Assembly: GCA_016702705.1 (NCBI GenBank) | Contig: JADJDM010000002.1 | Span: forward strand, 62,001 to 126,000 | DNA from: Bacteroidota bacterium | Lineage (GTDB): Bacteria; Bacteroidota; Bacteroidia; B-17B0; Aurantibacillaceae | DNA length: 64,000 bases | Direction of reading: 5' to 3' | In this document: piece by piece, positions 29,989 to 38,795 of the stretch | How positions within the stretch are numbered: the first letter of the stretch is position 1 | Layout: the number at the start of each line of letters is the position of its first letter | Translations under genes and position numbers: made by a program | Notes under the pieces: generated by a model | Database searches by the model: none | The model's input: the letters and a program-made list of their open reading frames with translations, nothing else | What the model was told of the DNA's origin: nothing

Positions 29989-30587
29989 CAAAAATTAAAC
30001 AAAATAAATCTTATAAATTGTTAATGTTTAGGTAGTTAATAACTCATTTTTGTTTAGGATTGGGTGTGTAATCTCTACGTTTAATTCAACTATAAGTCTT
30101 TTTTTTTTTGGTTTGAAGGCAAGTAAATGTTTTGAGTTGCAAATGATTTGAACTAATTACTATGAAAAATCATTACCTTTCTTGGTTATATGTTGTTTCA
30201 AAAAACACAAGGGGGCGCGCGGTTCAAGTGGGGAAGTTTTGGCGGGGGCACCTTCCAACGGTTGGTCTCCTTTCATGCGAGTTTGGTTGTGCAAATTGAG
30301 GTAGGTTAAAGGTTTTTTGGAAATGAGGCGTTTTAAATGAAGGTTTTTTAAACACCAACTTTGCGGGAACGTGTCCTTTACGGGGAAGACTGGGTGGTAT
30401 AATTGACCTGATTCTTTCCATTCAGCAACATTGCAACTTAAGGAGGTTTTGGGATCGGCCCTATTTATCTCTTTTTAAATGATACATTGATATTCAAGTT
30501 TTAATTGCACCAAAATGGAACAGCACAGTGATAACCGAAGGACTTGGATACCTCAACGATTAATGAATCCAAATACATCCATTTGTT
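29989..30587. other. Gene-poor stretch with a scrambled GC-rich segment
   Basis: 29989-30161 is ordinary AT-rich spacer. From about 30205 to 30475 the text changes: runs such as GGGGGCGCGCGG and GGCGGGGGC, many homopolymers and no good reading frame on either strand. From 30498 a readable frame returns (VLIAPKWNSTVITEGLGYL) in phase with the T9SS fragment that follows, broken by TAA-TGA at 30561-30566. It looks like a damaged or misassembled part of the gene at 30162-31097. Confidence 0.55.
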
Positions 30588-31097
30588 GTGCCAAAGGGTG
30601 TAAACTTGGGCGACCGGGTGGATGCCTGTTTCAATATTAATGGTAATTATGCTTTTGATAATATTCCAGTTGGTAATTATAAGGTTTATGTTGATATTCC
30701 AAATTTACCAATGGACTCAACAAGAGAAATAAGTGTTTTACTAAGCACAGATACTATTTTTGGAAATGATTATGTGGCTGATTCTGTTACAATTTACGTT
30801 CCTGTTAGCTCCGTTGGTTTGGAAGAAAAAGCAAAGTCAAATATGGTTTTACTTGCTTATCCAAACCCATTTGTTGATGTTGTGATTTTGGTTATAGAAA
30901 CTAGCACTTCAATTCCATTTAGTTTCGAATTAATAGATTACGCTGGTAAAGTTTTGAAATCTGAGACAATCACTTTAGACAAATACAATAAACAGATATC
31001 AATTGATACTAAAAAATTAAATTTGAATGCTGGAGTTTATTTCTTAAAGATAAAAGTTGGAAATGAGATTCGTGTAGCTAAGTTAATGAAGTATTAA
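30162..31097 (+). pseudogene. Broken T9SS cargo gene, C-terminal sorting domain
   Basis: The readable part (30567-31097) codes a transthyretin-like beta domain (NYAFDNIPVGNYKVYVDIPNLPMD) and a complete type A T9SS sorting domain (LLAYPNPFVDVVIL, NAGVYFLKIKVG). It lacks any export signal. An ATG at 30162 opens MKNHYLSWLYVV, which could be the original N-terminus, but everything from about 30205 to 30497 is unreadable. The cargo gene therefore has most of its body missing or corrupted. Either a real internal deletion or an assembly collapse could explain this. Its stop abuts the stop of the convergent OmpA gene with no spacer. Confidence 0.6.
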
Positions 31098-33095
31098 TTA
31101 CCCTTCAATTTCAACCAGTTTAATCTCCACCCTTCTGTTTTTTGCATTTATGCTTTCATCACATGGTTCAGCGGGGCAAGCAACAGCTGGTTGAGTTTCA
31201 CCTTTTCCGTCAACTTTTGTTATACGTGATTTCTTGATTTTATTGTTTTTAAAATAAGAAGCCGCAGCTTTTGCACGTTTTTCAGATAATTTTTGATTGT
31301 ATGTTTCTGCGCCTCTTGTATCAGCATGCCCAGTTAAAATAATTGAATGTTTTGGGTTTGCATTGATGAATGCTAAAGCTGCTTTTAACTCATTTTCTGC
31401 CTCACCTGATACATTCGATTTATTAAAATCAAAGTAAATCACAAATGTTTTTTCTCCTGCACTTGTTCCTGTTGTATTGGTGTTAGTATTGTTGTTGTTT
31501 ACAACTAAAGGAATAGTGTCTTCGGTAATTTTAGGGTTAAGAATGGTGTAGTAGTTTGTTGATTTATAAACACAAGTGTCGCATTGTTTTACTTGCTCAA
31601 TATCTAATTTTTTAACTGCCCCGCTTTTAATTAAATTTTCTACCTGAGATGCATTGGTTAAAATTAACGTGTCGTTTACTCTGTAAAACATGTTTTCGGT
31701 ATGAGGATCTTTTGCTAAGTTTTGCATTAAACTAACGACATTTGTTTTCCCAAAGTTTGCACTTGTATCTGAATTGTCAATAACAATTAAATCCTTTTTG
31801 TCAAAGTCGGGAACGTTGTTGAAGTAGAAACGATAAATGTCGAAATCACCAATTGTTCCGTTTCTGTTAGTAGATAAAAAACCTTCTGAGAAATCATCTT
31901 TAGGAGCAAAGAAAATATCGTCGGCTACCGAATTAAAAGGTAAACCTAGGTTCTCAGGCGTCGACCATTTTTTTCCATCAAAGGTTGATTTAAAAATATC
32001 ATATCCACCATATCCAATAAAAGTTTCGGAAGAAAAATAAAGTGTTTTACCGTCATGACTAATGTATGGACTTTGTTCATTTCCATCAGTATTTATTGTA
32101 TTGCCAATGTTTTCTGCACTTGCCCAGCTACCATCTGATTTTTTTGAAGAGTAATAAATGTCAAGTTTACCATATCCACCTTTTTTTTCGGAAGTAAAGT
32201 AAATTGTTTTTCCATCAGCAGTTACAGTAACATGATTGGCGTAATCATCGGCAATAATGTTCTTTTCTAATTTAGATGGCACCGACCATTTTCCATTGTG
32301 TAATTCAGATTTCCATAAAGTCCCTTCTTTAAAAATGTAAAGTGTTTTTCCGTCAGGAGAAAGAGAGACTATTGATTCATGCGCTTTTGAGTTTCCAACG
32401 TTTTTAACTTCGGCATATTCATATGGAAGAGCAATGGCGGTATCAAAATCATGTCCTTGTCGTTTCGACATGTACATGTCTTCATGGTACATATCATCTT
32501 CATAATCTACTTTTGTGTTAAATTCATTTCTTCTTCGCGAGGTAAACATTACAAAGTTTTCTTTCGTGTCAACAACTGGAACGTACTCTGCATAATCAGA
32601 ATTTACATGGTCGCCTAAATTAATTACGTGAAGATATTTTGAAACAAGTTTGTCTTTATTTGTGTTATAGTAATTTATTGTTGCTATACATCTTTTTATA
32701 TCATCAATAATTGCTTCATTATCTTTTTTGTTCGGAACAAGCGGCTGTACATTTTTAAAAAGTGTAAGTGCAGTTTCGGTGTTTCCTAAAAAATATTCGC
32801 ATTTTGCTAGTGCATAAGTATATGTTACAGTATCTTCTTTAAAGGAAAGAACTTTTTTAACATAGGGCTGAGCCTTTTTGTAATCTTTAAGTTCGAAAAA
32901 AAGCAAGTCAGCATATTCAATAGTTACTTCTCTTGTATTTGGGTTTTTACTTAGGTATTCAGCATAGATTTTAGCAGCTTCTACATAATTAGAATTCTCT
33001 CTCTTTTTGCGAGCTGTAGCTAAGTCGCCACCAACTTGCGAAAAAACATTAGTTATGGCAAAAAGAAAAAGAAGGGAGAAAATGTATTTAGTCAT
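31098..33095 (-). CDS. OmpA-family protein with TPR and PD40 repeats
   Basis: The 665-residue envelope protein has a signal peptide (1-19, ending VFSQ), a TPR-like N-terminal region (about 25-140), a PD40/WD40-like beta-propeller (about 160-420; SPDGKTLYIF, TADGKTIYFTS, SHDGKTLYFSS) and a C-terminal OmpA peptidoglycan-binding domain (YFDFNKSNVSGEAENELKA, LTGHADTRGAETYNQKLSEKRA). This layout is shared with PorE, which ties the type IX machinery to peptidoglycan, and with many other Bacteroidota proteins, so the PorE role is only possible. A -7 box lies 22 bases before the ATG. Confidence 0.88.
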   Translation of the reverse strand: MTKYIFSLLFLFAITNVFSQVGGDLATARKKRENSNYVEAAKIYAEYLSKNPNTREVTIEYADLLFFELKDYKKAQPYVKKVLSFKEDTVTYTYALAKCEYFLGNTETALTLFKNVQPLVPNKKDNEAIIDDIKRCIATINYYNTNKDKLVSKYLHVINLGDHVNSDYAEYVPVVDTKENFVMFTSRRRNEFNTKVDYEDDMYHEDMYMSKRQGHDFDTAIALPYEYAEVKNVGNSKAHESIVSLSPDGKTLYIFKEGTLWKSELHNGKWSVPSKLEKNIIADDYANHVTVTADGKTIYFTSEKKGGYGKLDIYYSSKKSDGSWASAENIGNTINTDGNEQSPYISHDGKTLYFSSETFIGYGGYDIFKSTFDGKKWSTPENLGLPFNSVADDIFFAPKDDFSEGFLSTNRNGTIGDFDIYRFYFNNVPDFDKKDLIVIDNSDTSANFGKTNVVSLMQNLAKDPHTENMFYRVNDTLILTNASQVENLIKSGAVKKLDIEQVKQCDTCVYKSTNYYTILNPKITEDTIPLVVNNNNTNTNTTGTSAGEKTFVIYFDFNKSNVSGEAENELKAALAFINANPKHSIILTGHADTRGAETYNQKLSEKRAKAAASYFKNNKIKKSRITKVDGKGETQPAVACPAEPCDESINAKNRRVEIKLVEIEG

Positions 33096-33116
33096 ATTGT
33101 TTTGTTGATTTCAATA

Positions 33117-33124
33117 CAAATTTA
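33117..33124 (-). promoter_or_regulatory. -7 box for the OmpA/PD40 gene
   Basis: Minus-strand TAAATTTG matches TAnnTTTG, 22 bases before the ATG. Confidence 0.4.
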
Positions 33125-33158
33125 TAAAAAATTGTGTGGAAATCAGGCCTTTAAGAAA

Positions 33159-34208
33159 TTAACTTACAAACCCAAGTTTACTTTCTAATTCTTTACTTAG
33201 TTTCGGAAGCCTTCTTCTTTCAATTAAGAAGCTAGTGAACATAGCAATTTCTTTATAGATGTAATGCTTGTTTAAGGCGCCCATCAGGTAATCTTTGCCT
33301 GTGCTGCCACCTGTGCCAACGCGCATTCCAATGATACGATGCACCATGTTTATATGTCTAAATCTCCAAGTTGCCATTTGCTCATCAATTTCTAATAAAT
33401 TATTTAGTAATTGATAAGGATATTGAAGCAATGGATATCCTCTGTAAAGCATTATAAACAATGCGGAACGCATTGCTTTCGGACTTAATTGTTTATCAGG
33501 GTCTTCATGTTTATCCGAAAAAAACAATTGTTCAAATACATCCACTTGTTGTTTTTCTCCTTCTACTAAGCCTTCTGCATAAACATGTTTGTAATCGTTC
33601 CAAAAATCATGAATGTTACTTTTGTTATCAAATAGTTTAGTGTAGTTTTTCCAAAGTTCTTCATTTTCAAAAAATGGCATTCTTTCTAGCCACACATTCA
33701 ATAATTGAATTAATGAAGGCTCTGTTTCAATTTTTTTAATCATTTCAACTTGAGCAGGACGTAATTGAGAAACATAATAGTTTTGTCCGTGACGCTGCTC
33801 AAATTTTAATCCCAATTTAGCTTCAATAATTTTAAACTGCCAACTTTGGAAACCCGATGCAGGACGCAATAAATCTCTGAAATCCAAGAAATCCATCGGA
33901 GTCATTGTTTCTAATATATCGATTTGTTGAACTAGCACTTTTAAGATAGTACCAACTCTACTCGTTCTATGAACAATGGTTTGTAAATCTGGTGAATTAT
34001 CTTTTACGGTATCACCACTCATTAATTTTAAACAACTATCAAGTTCATGTAGTATTTGTTTAAACCAAACTTCATAAGCTTGATGAATAATGATGAACAA
34101 CATTTCATCATGCGCTTCTAAATTTTCCTTATCACTTTCAGGAAGTTGAGCATCTAATATTTTATCTAATTGGAGGTAATCTCCATAATTTACTGGTGGA
34201 CGAGACAT
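33159..34208 (-). CDS. kynA: Tryptophan 2,3-dioxygenase
   Basis: The 349-residue haem enzyme oxidises L-tryptophan to N-formylkynurenine, the entry to the kynurenine pathway. Diagnostic segments are NYGDYLQLDKILDAQ at the N-terminus, EMLFIIIHQAYEVWFKQILHE, RPASGFQSWQFK, WRFRHINMVHRIIGMRVGTGGSTG (haem-ligand His and substrate loop) and YLMGAL. The length is somewhat greater than the short bacterial form and nearer the eukaryotic and Bacteroidota form. A later enzyme of the pathway, 3-hydroxyanthranilate dioxygenase, is at 48419-48943. Kynurenine formamidase, 3-monooxygenase and kynureninase are not in the window. Confidence 0.97.
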   Translation of the reverse strand: MSRPPVNYGDYLQLDKILDAQLPESDKENLEAHDEMLFIIIHQAYEVWFKQILHELDSCLKLMSGDTVKDNSPDLQTIVHRTSRVGTILKVLVQQIDILETMTPMDFLDFRDLLRPASGFQSWQFKIIEAKLGLKFEQRHGQNYYVSQLRPAQVEMIKKIETEPSLIQLLNVWLERMPFFENEELWKNYTKLFDNKSNIHDFWNDYKHVYAEGLVEGEKQQVDVFEQLFFSDKHEDPDKQLSPKAMRSALFIMLYRGYPLLQYPYQLLNNLLEIDEQMATWRFRHINMVHRIIGMRVGTGGSTGKDYLMGALNKHYIYKEIAMFTSFLIERRRLPKLSKELESKLGFVS

Positions 34209-34304
34209 AATTATGTTTTGATGCTAAATTAAGTATTATTTTGTAAGAAAAAGCTGATTTTTATTAGCTCAAGTTATTTGTTGATTAATTAGATTTTTCG
34301 AATT

Positions 34305-34973
34305 CTATTTAAGAGCGGAAAAGAGTAATATTTCTAAATAGTCAATAAGTTTTTTGTTATCACCCGATTTTATGTTAGAGAGAGCAGGTAAGTTTGTAGA
34401 GTAAAATTTATGTGAATGCGATGTTTCTAGTATTGTGGTTGCAAGCGATTGAGGGAATTTAAATGACGGCGCGTATTCGCTAATAATACTAGAGAATAAA
34501 CCACACAAATCTTTATAAGGTTTAAATAGTTTGTCTTTATTTTCTTCCGCAATATGTTTTGTTAAGTATGATTTTGATCCTTCATCAACTACCAATTTAT
34601 TAAGATTTTTTTCGTCTAATGATTGATTACTTATTTTTATTTTTTCAGGATTAACAAGTAAATTAACAATTAGTTTAAGTTTTTCTTCTGGGCTTTTTAT
34701 GTTTTGTATGCCAAAAACAATTTTGTATTCCATATAACTCCAATACCAGGCAATAAGGTAAACTAAAAGTTTGTGTTTGTTTTCGAAGTACCTATAAATA
34801 CTAGCCTCAGTTGTTTTAATGTGCTGGGCAAGTTTTTTAAAGGTAAACTCTTCGAAACCTAAATCATTAATCAGTAGTAAGGCCTCTTTTACGATACTTT
34901 TACCCAATACAGAACCCTGCGGATCTCTTAGGAAAAGCTTTTCATTCATCTTTATATTAACTTCAAATTGCAT
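34305..34973 (-). CDS. TetR-family transcriptional regulator
   Basis: The product has up to 222 residues. The N-terminal helix-turn-helix is classic TetR: IVKEALLLINDLGFEEFTFKKLAQHIKTTEASIYRYFENKHKLLVYLI (about residues 26-73, quoted in parts by key residues F-T-F-K-K-L-A and SIYRYF). The C-terminal ligand domain is unlike any I can name. The start could also be the ATG eight codons later. It is divergent from the ABC/HlyD/TolC operon, and a 19-base palindrome lies between the two promoters, so it probably represses that operon and itself. Confidence 0.88.
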   Translation of the reverse strand: MQFEVNIKMNEKLFLRDPQGSVLGKSIVKEALLLINDLGFEEFTFKKLAQHIKTTEASIYRYFENKHKLLVYLIAWYWSYMEYKIVFGIQNIKSPEEKLKLIVNLLVNPEKIKISNQSLDEKNLNKLVVDEGSKSYLTKHIAEENKDKLFKPYKDLCGLFSSIISEYAPSFKFPQSLATTILETSHSHKFYSTNLPALSNIKSGDNKKLIDYLEILLFSALK

Positions 34974-34992
34974 GTTGCTTGAATTGAAAGTA

Positions 34993-35000
34993 CAAATATA
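34993..35000 (-). promoter_or_regulatory. -7 box for the TetR gene
   Basis: Minus-strand TATATTTG matches TAnnTTTG, 19 bases before the first ATG. Confidence 0.45.
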
Positions 35001-35025
35001 GTAAATAATATTTTAACATATATTT

Positions 35026-35044
35026 ATAATAGTATTACTATTAT
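35026..35044. promoter_or_regulatory. Candidate TetR operator palindrome
   Basis: ATAATAGTA-T-TACTATTAT is a perfect 9-bp inverted repeat around one base. It lies between the two divergent -7 boxes, where a TetR dimer would block both promoters. Confidence 0.6.
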
Positions 35045-35059
35045 GAAATAATATTTCAC

Positions 35060-35067
35060 TATTTTTG
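35060..35067 (+). promoter_or_regulatory. -7 box for the ABC/HlyD/TolC operon
   Basis: TATTTTTG matches TAnnTTTG, 16 bases before the ATG at 35084. The TetR palindrome covers the region where the upstream promoter element would be. Confidence 0.5.
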
Positions 35068-35083
35068 TCGAAAACTAATTTCA

Positions 35084-36100
35084 ATGCATTCATTCAGGAA
35101 ATTAATAGAGATATTAAAACCATTTAATAAGTATATAAATCAGATTTATTTACTCTCTATTTTACAAGGTATTTTCTACCTAATGGTTCCATTAGGTATT
35201 CAGGCAATTGTTACTTATACAATGGCAGGAGAAATGTCGTCTTCACTAATTTTACTTTGCTGCCTTACCATCGCATCTGTTGCTTTTATCGGAATTTTTC
35301 AATTGTGGCAAATTAGGATAACCGAAACAATACAACAAATTTTATTGGTTTATGTAGGCGTAAAGTTTTCTGAAAAGATACAAAAGTTAGCAAGGGCAGA
35401 GTTTTTAAAAGATTATTTGCCAAGTAAATTGAATTAATTTTTTGATGTACTTTTTTTACAAAAAGGTATTTCAAAAATATTGTTGGATGTTACTTTTTCT
35501 ATAATCAGTATTGTTTTTGGTTTGCTAATTCTCTCAGCTTACAGCGCAGCATTTCTAATTTTTACTTTTACAACTGTTGCCGTATTTTATTTTATCATCC
35601 GTGTTTTTGGTAAGCGTGCGATGGAGACAAGCCTTAACGAATCTAAGAGCAAATATCAGTTTGTAGATTGGTTGCAAAGTATGTTTTTAGGATTAAAAGA
35701 AAATGATGTGAAGTATACTTCAGAGTATATAACAAATGCTACAGAGAATAGTTTACAAAAATACATTAATTACAAAACTTCGCATTTTAAAGTTCTTGAT
35801 GTTCAATTTAACAGTATATTGATTTTTAAAGTAATATTTACTTCGTTTTTATTGGTTATTGGTGTATTGTTCGTTCAAATGGGAATGTTGAATATAGGAC
35901 AATTTGTGGCTTCCGAAATTATCGTAATTCTTATTATTAATGCAGTTGAGAAACTTGTAATTAGTTTAGAAACTGTTTATGATGTTTTAACTTCAGTTGA
36001 AAAATTATTTCAAGTTTTTGATTTGGAAGAAGTGGATGACCCCGCAATTACAAAGGATAATAAATCTTTGAGTAAATTTCTCATGGGAAAATTTATAATC
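35084..36100 (+). pseudogene. ABC exporter membrane domain, interrupted and lacking the ATPase domain
   Basis: The frame codes six-helix exporter-type membrane segments (LVFSILQGIF-like start, LQLWQIRITETIQQ region, then IGQFVASEIIVILIINAVEKLVISLETVYDVL). An in-frame TAA at 35435-35437 splits it where SKLN should run on into FFDVLFLQKG; the frame is the same on both sides. After EKLFQVFDLEEVDDP the expected nucleotide-binding domain (Walker A, signature, Walker B) is absent, and the frame runs within 30 codons into the HlyD start. As written it cannot be a functional ABC half-transporter. An internal deletion, real or from assembly, is the simplest explanation. Confidence 0.7.
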
Positions 36101-37401
36101 ATGAGTATAAAGACAAAGACGAAGCGGCTTGTTTACGGAATACTTATTTTGGGCGTAGTGGTTTTGTTTTTGCCTTGGACTCAAACATTAAATAGCACGG
36201 GTTATGTTAGTACATTAAATCCTACTGAAAGGCCTCAAACAATACAATCAAGAATATCTGGCAGAATAGAGAAGTGGTTTGTTAAAGAGGGAGATTTTTT
36301 AAAGAAAGGTGATACCATTTCTTATATCTCAGAAATAAAAGAGGATTATTTTGATCCAAATTTAATTAGCCGTACCAGTCAACAAGTTACTTCAAAGGAA
36401 TCGACGATAAAATCATATCAGGATAAAATTAATTCTATCGACCAGCAAATCGGGGCAATTAATGCAACGCTGAAATTGAAAATAGAGCAATTGCTAAATA
36501 AAATTGGACAATCGAAAATTAAAATAGAATCCGACAGTATAGATTATGTAACAGCAAAAAATAATTATGCTATTTCTGAGGATCAATTTAAACGTTATGA
36601 AGAGCTCCTTACTAAAGGAGTAATTTCGAAAACAGACTTTGAAAATAGAAAGGCAAAGCAGCAGGATGGAATGGCTAAAAAAGTTAGTACAGAGAACAAA
36701 TGGAGAAATGCAAAAAACGAGTTACTTAACGCATACATTGAATTAAATTCGGCAAAACAGGAATATAACGAAAAACTTATGAAGGCAGAATCAGACAAAT
36801 TCTCTGCTTTGTCACTTCTTTATGATGCAGAAATTGGTTTAACAAAAATGCAAAATCAATTAACTAATTACACGATAAGGAATAATTATTATTATGTAAC
36901 TGCCCCTCAAGATGGTTATGTAACTAAGTCTTACGTATTAGGAGTTGGAGAAATTGTGAAGGAATCAGAATCGCTAATAAGTTTTGTTCCTGAGCAAAAA
37001 CATTTTCTGTTGAATTGTATGTTGAGCCAATGGATTTGCCCCTTGTTTACAAAGGCATGGATGTACAATTAACTTTTGATGGTTGGCCTGCTTTTGTTTT
37101 CTCTGGCTGGCCAGGAATAAGTTTTGGAACTTACCACGCCAAGGTTGTTTCAGTTGATAAAGTGATTTCTGAAAACGGAAAATTTAGAGTTTTAGCAGTT
37201 GAAGACAGGCATGATTGGCCTATTTCTACTCAAGTAGGAACTGGTGTTCAAGGTTTAGTGTTACTTAAGAGAGTTCCTGTGATTTATGAAATGTGGCGGA
37301 AACTAAATGGTTTTCCACCAGAATTTTATGATCAAAAAAGTATAAAGAAAGAAACAGATTCTAAAGATAAAAAAGATGAAAAGAAGGATAAGAAAAAATA
37401 A
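36101..37401 (+). CDS. HlyD-family membrane fusion protein (frame-corrected)
   Basis: From ATG 36101 the protein has an inner-membrane anchor (about residues 9-28, VYGILILGVVVLFLPW), a lipoyl-type half (GRIEKWFVKEGDFLKKGDTI), a long coiled-coil hairpin (about 95-260), the second lipoyl half (VTAPQDGYVTKSYVLGVGEIV) and a beta-barrel domain (EPMDLPLVYKGMDVQLTFDGWP). One G seems missing near 37006; restoring it joins EQKHF to a frame ending at 37401, total about 434 residues. A Lys/Asp tail ends it. It should bridge the ABC protein and TolC. It overlaps the TolC gene by 26 bases. Confidence 0.8.
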
Positions 37402-38791
37402 AATACTAGTTGTTTTATTTGTTATAAATTTCATTTGCTTGTCTTTGAGTTCTCAAAATGGCATAACGTACAATGAATTTATAACGACAATTAAAAATAA
37501 TCATCCTCTTATTGAGCGCGCGCAAAATATTTCTGCTCAAGGGAATTATCTTATTAACGCAGCACGTGGTTCTTACGATCCAATGATTAATTCAAATTAT
37601 GAGAATAAGTTTTTTAATTCAAAAAATTATTTTTCCTTATTGCATGCAGAAGTTAAGCAGCCTATTTTCACTAATCAATACATTACTGCTGGATACGATT
37701 ATGGTCAAGGAAATTTTTTAGATCCATCGGATGTTACTGCGCCAACTGGAACCCCATATATTGGCGTGGAAGCATCTGTTTTGCAAGGACTTCTATTTGA
37801 TAAGCGCAGAGCTGAAGTATTGAAGGCAAAGGAATATAAGAAGTACTATGAAGCAGAAAAAAATCAACTTATTAATCAGCTGTTGTTTGAAGCATCTAGT
37901 CATTTTGCCGAGTGGTCTTTTGCCGAAAAGGAATTGCATTTATATGAGTATTTCTTGAATCTGGCTAACAATCGTTATACAGCTTTAGTTGTGCTAAGTA
38001 ATATTGGAGAAAAAGCTGCGGTGGATACTATTGAAGCTTCTTTGCTCTATCAATCACGTTTTTTAGAGTATCAATCGGTTAAGTTGGATAATCAAAAAAT
38101 GCAAAATAAGGTCTTAACCTTTTCGTGGCAAGATGAATTAAATCCATTAGCTTATGATACTTCCTTAATCATAAAAGATAGCTTGGAGGTTTATTTTAAA
38201 CAAGCAGAAAGCCTTGCTGCAAATGAAATGCAAGTAGGTGATTGGGCAAATCCAATTATTACAAAACATGTAGCAGTTCAAAATATTGTTGGAATTGATA
38301 AACGATTAAAGGGTGAATTGATTAAACCAAAATTAGACGTTAAATATAATTTTTTGTCGTCTAACGCAAGCCCGTATTTTACTGATTATTCAACCAGTAA
38401 TTACAAATGGGGTGCGAAATTTTCTATGCCATTGTTTCTTCGCTCTTCACGTAATGAATTTAAAATTGCTAAGCTAAACTATAAGAATAGTGGCTACGAA
38501 TTAGTAAATAAATAAAATGAAATTGAATTAAAAATGAAATTAATAAAACAAGCCATTTTTATTTTAAGAGATCAGGTGAGTTTTGCAGAGAAAAATGTAA
38601 GGTATAGCAAACAGCTATTGGAAGCGGAGAAGTTGAAATTCGATAGTGGAGAAAGTTCATTGTTTTTGCTTAATACACGTGAAAATAAATGGCTTGAATC
38701 TGAATTAAAACTAGCAGAGTACAGAACAAAATTTATTAAAACAGTGTTTGAACTCGTTTATGTAAAAGGTAGTATAAATTACAAATTGTAA
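37376..38791 (+). CDS. TolC-family outer membrane protein (in-frame TAA)
   Basis: The product is about 470 residues if the TAA at 38513-38515 is read through; the frame is unchanged on both sides. It has a signal peptide (ending SLSSQ), the helical hairpins and short strands of TolC (AAEKNQLINQLLFEASSHFAEW region and, after the stop, SFAEKNVRYSKQLLEAEKLKFDSGESSLFLLNTRE). The last 86 residues, including the second half of the final helix pair, lie beyond the TAA, so the truncated form would not fold into a normal trimer. A single A-to-T change from AAA (Lys) would create the stop. It overlaps the HlyD gene and ends 4 bases from a convergent OmpA gene. Confidence 0.75.
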
Positions 38792-38795
38792 TTGT

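Noticed and set aside
30224..30421. Minus-strand open frame of 65 codons in the scrambled segment
   Set aside because: It lies wholly inside text that appears corrupted; the composition (Pro, Arg, Phe runs) is not protein-like.
35435..38515. Possible reassignment of TAA to lysine, suggested by two in-frame TAA codons
   Set aside because: Many intact genes in the window end properly at TAA, so the codon is a stop; the two cases share one damaged operon.
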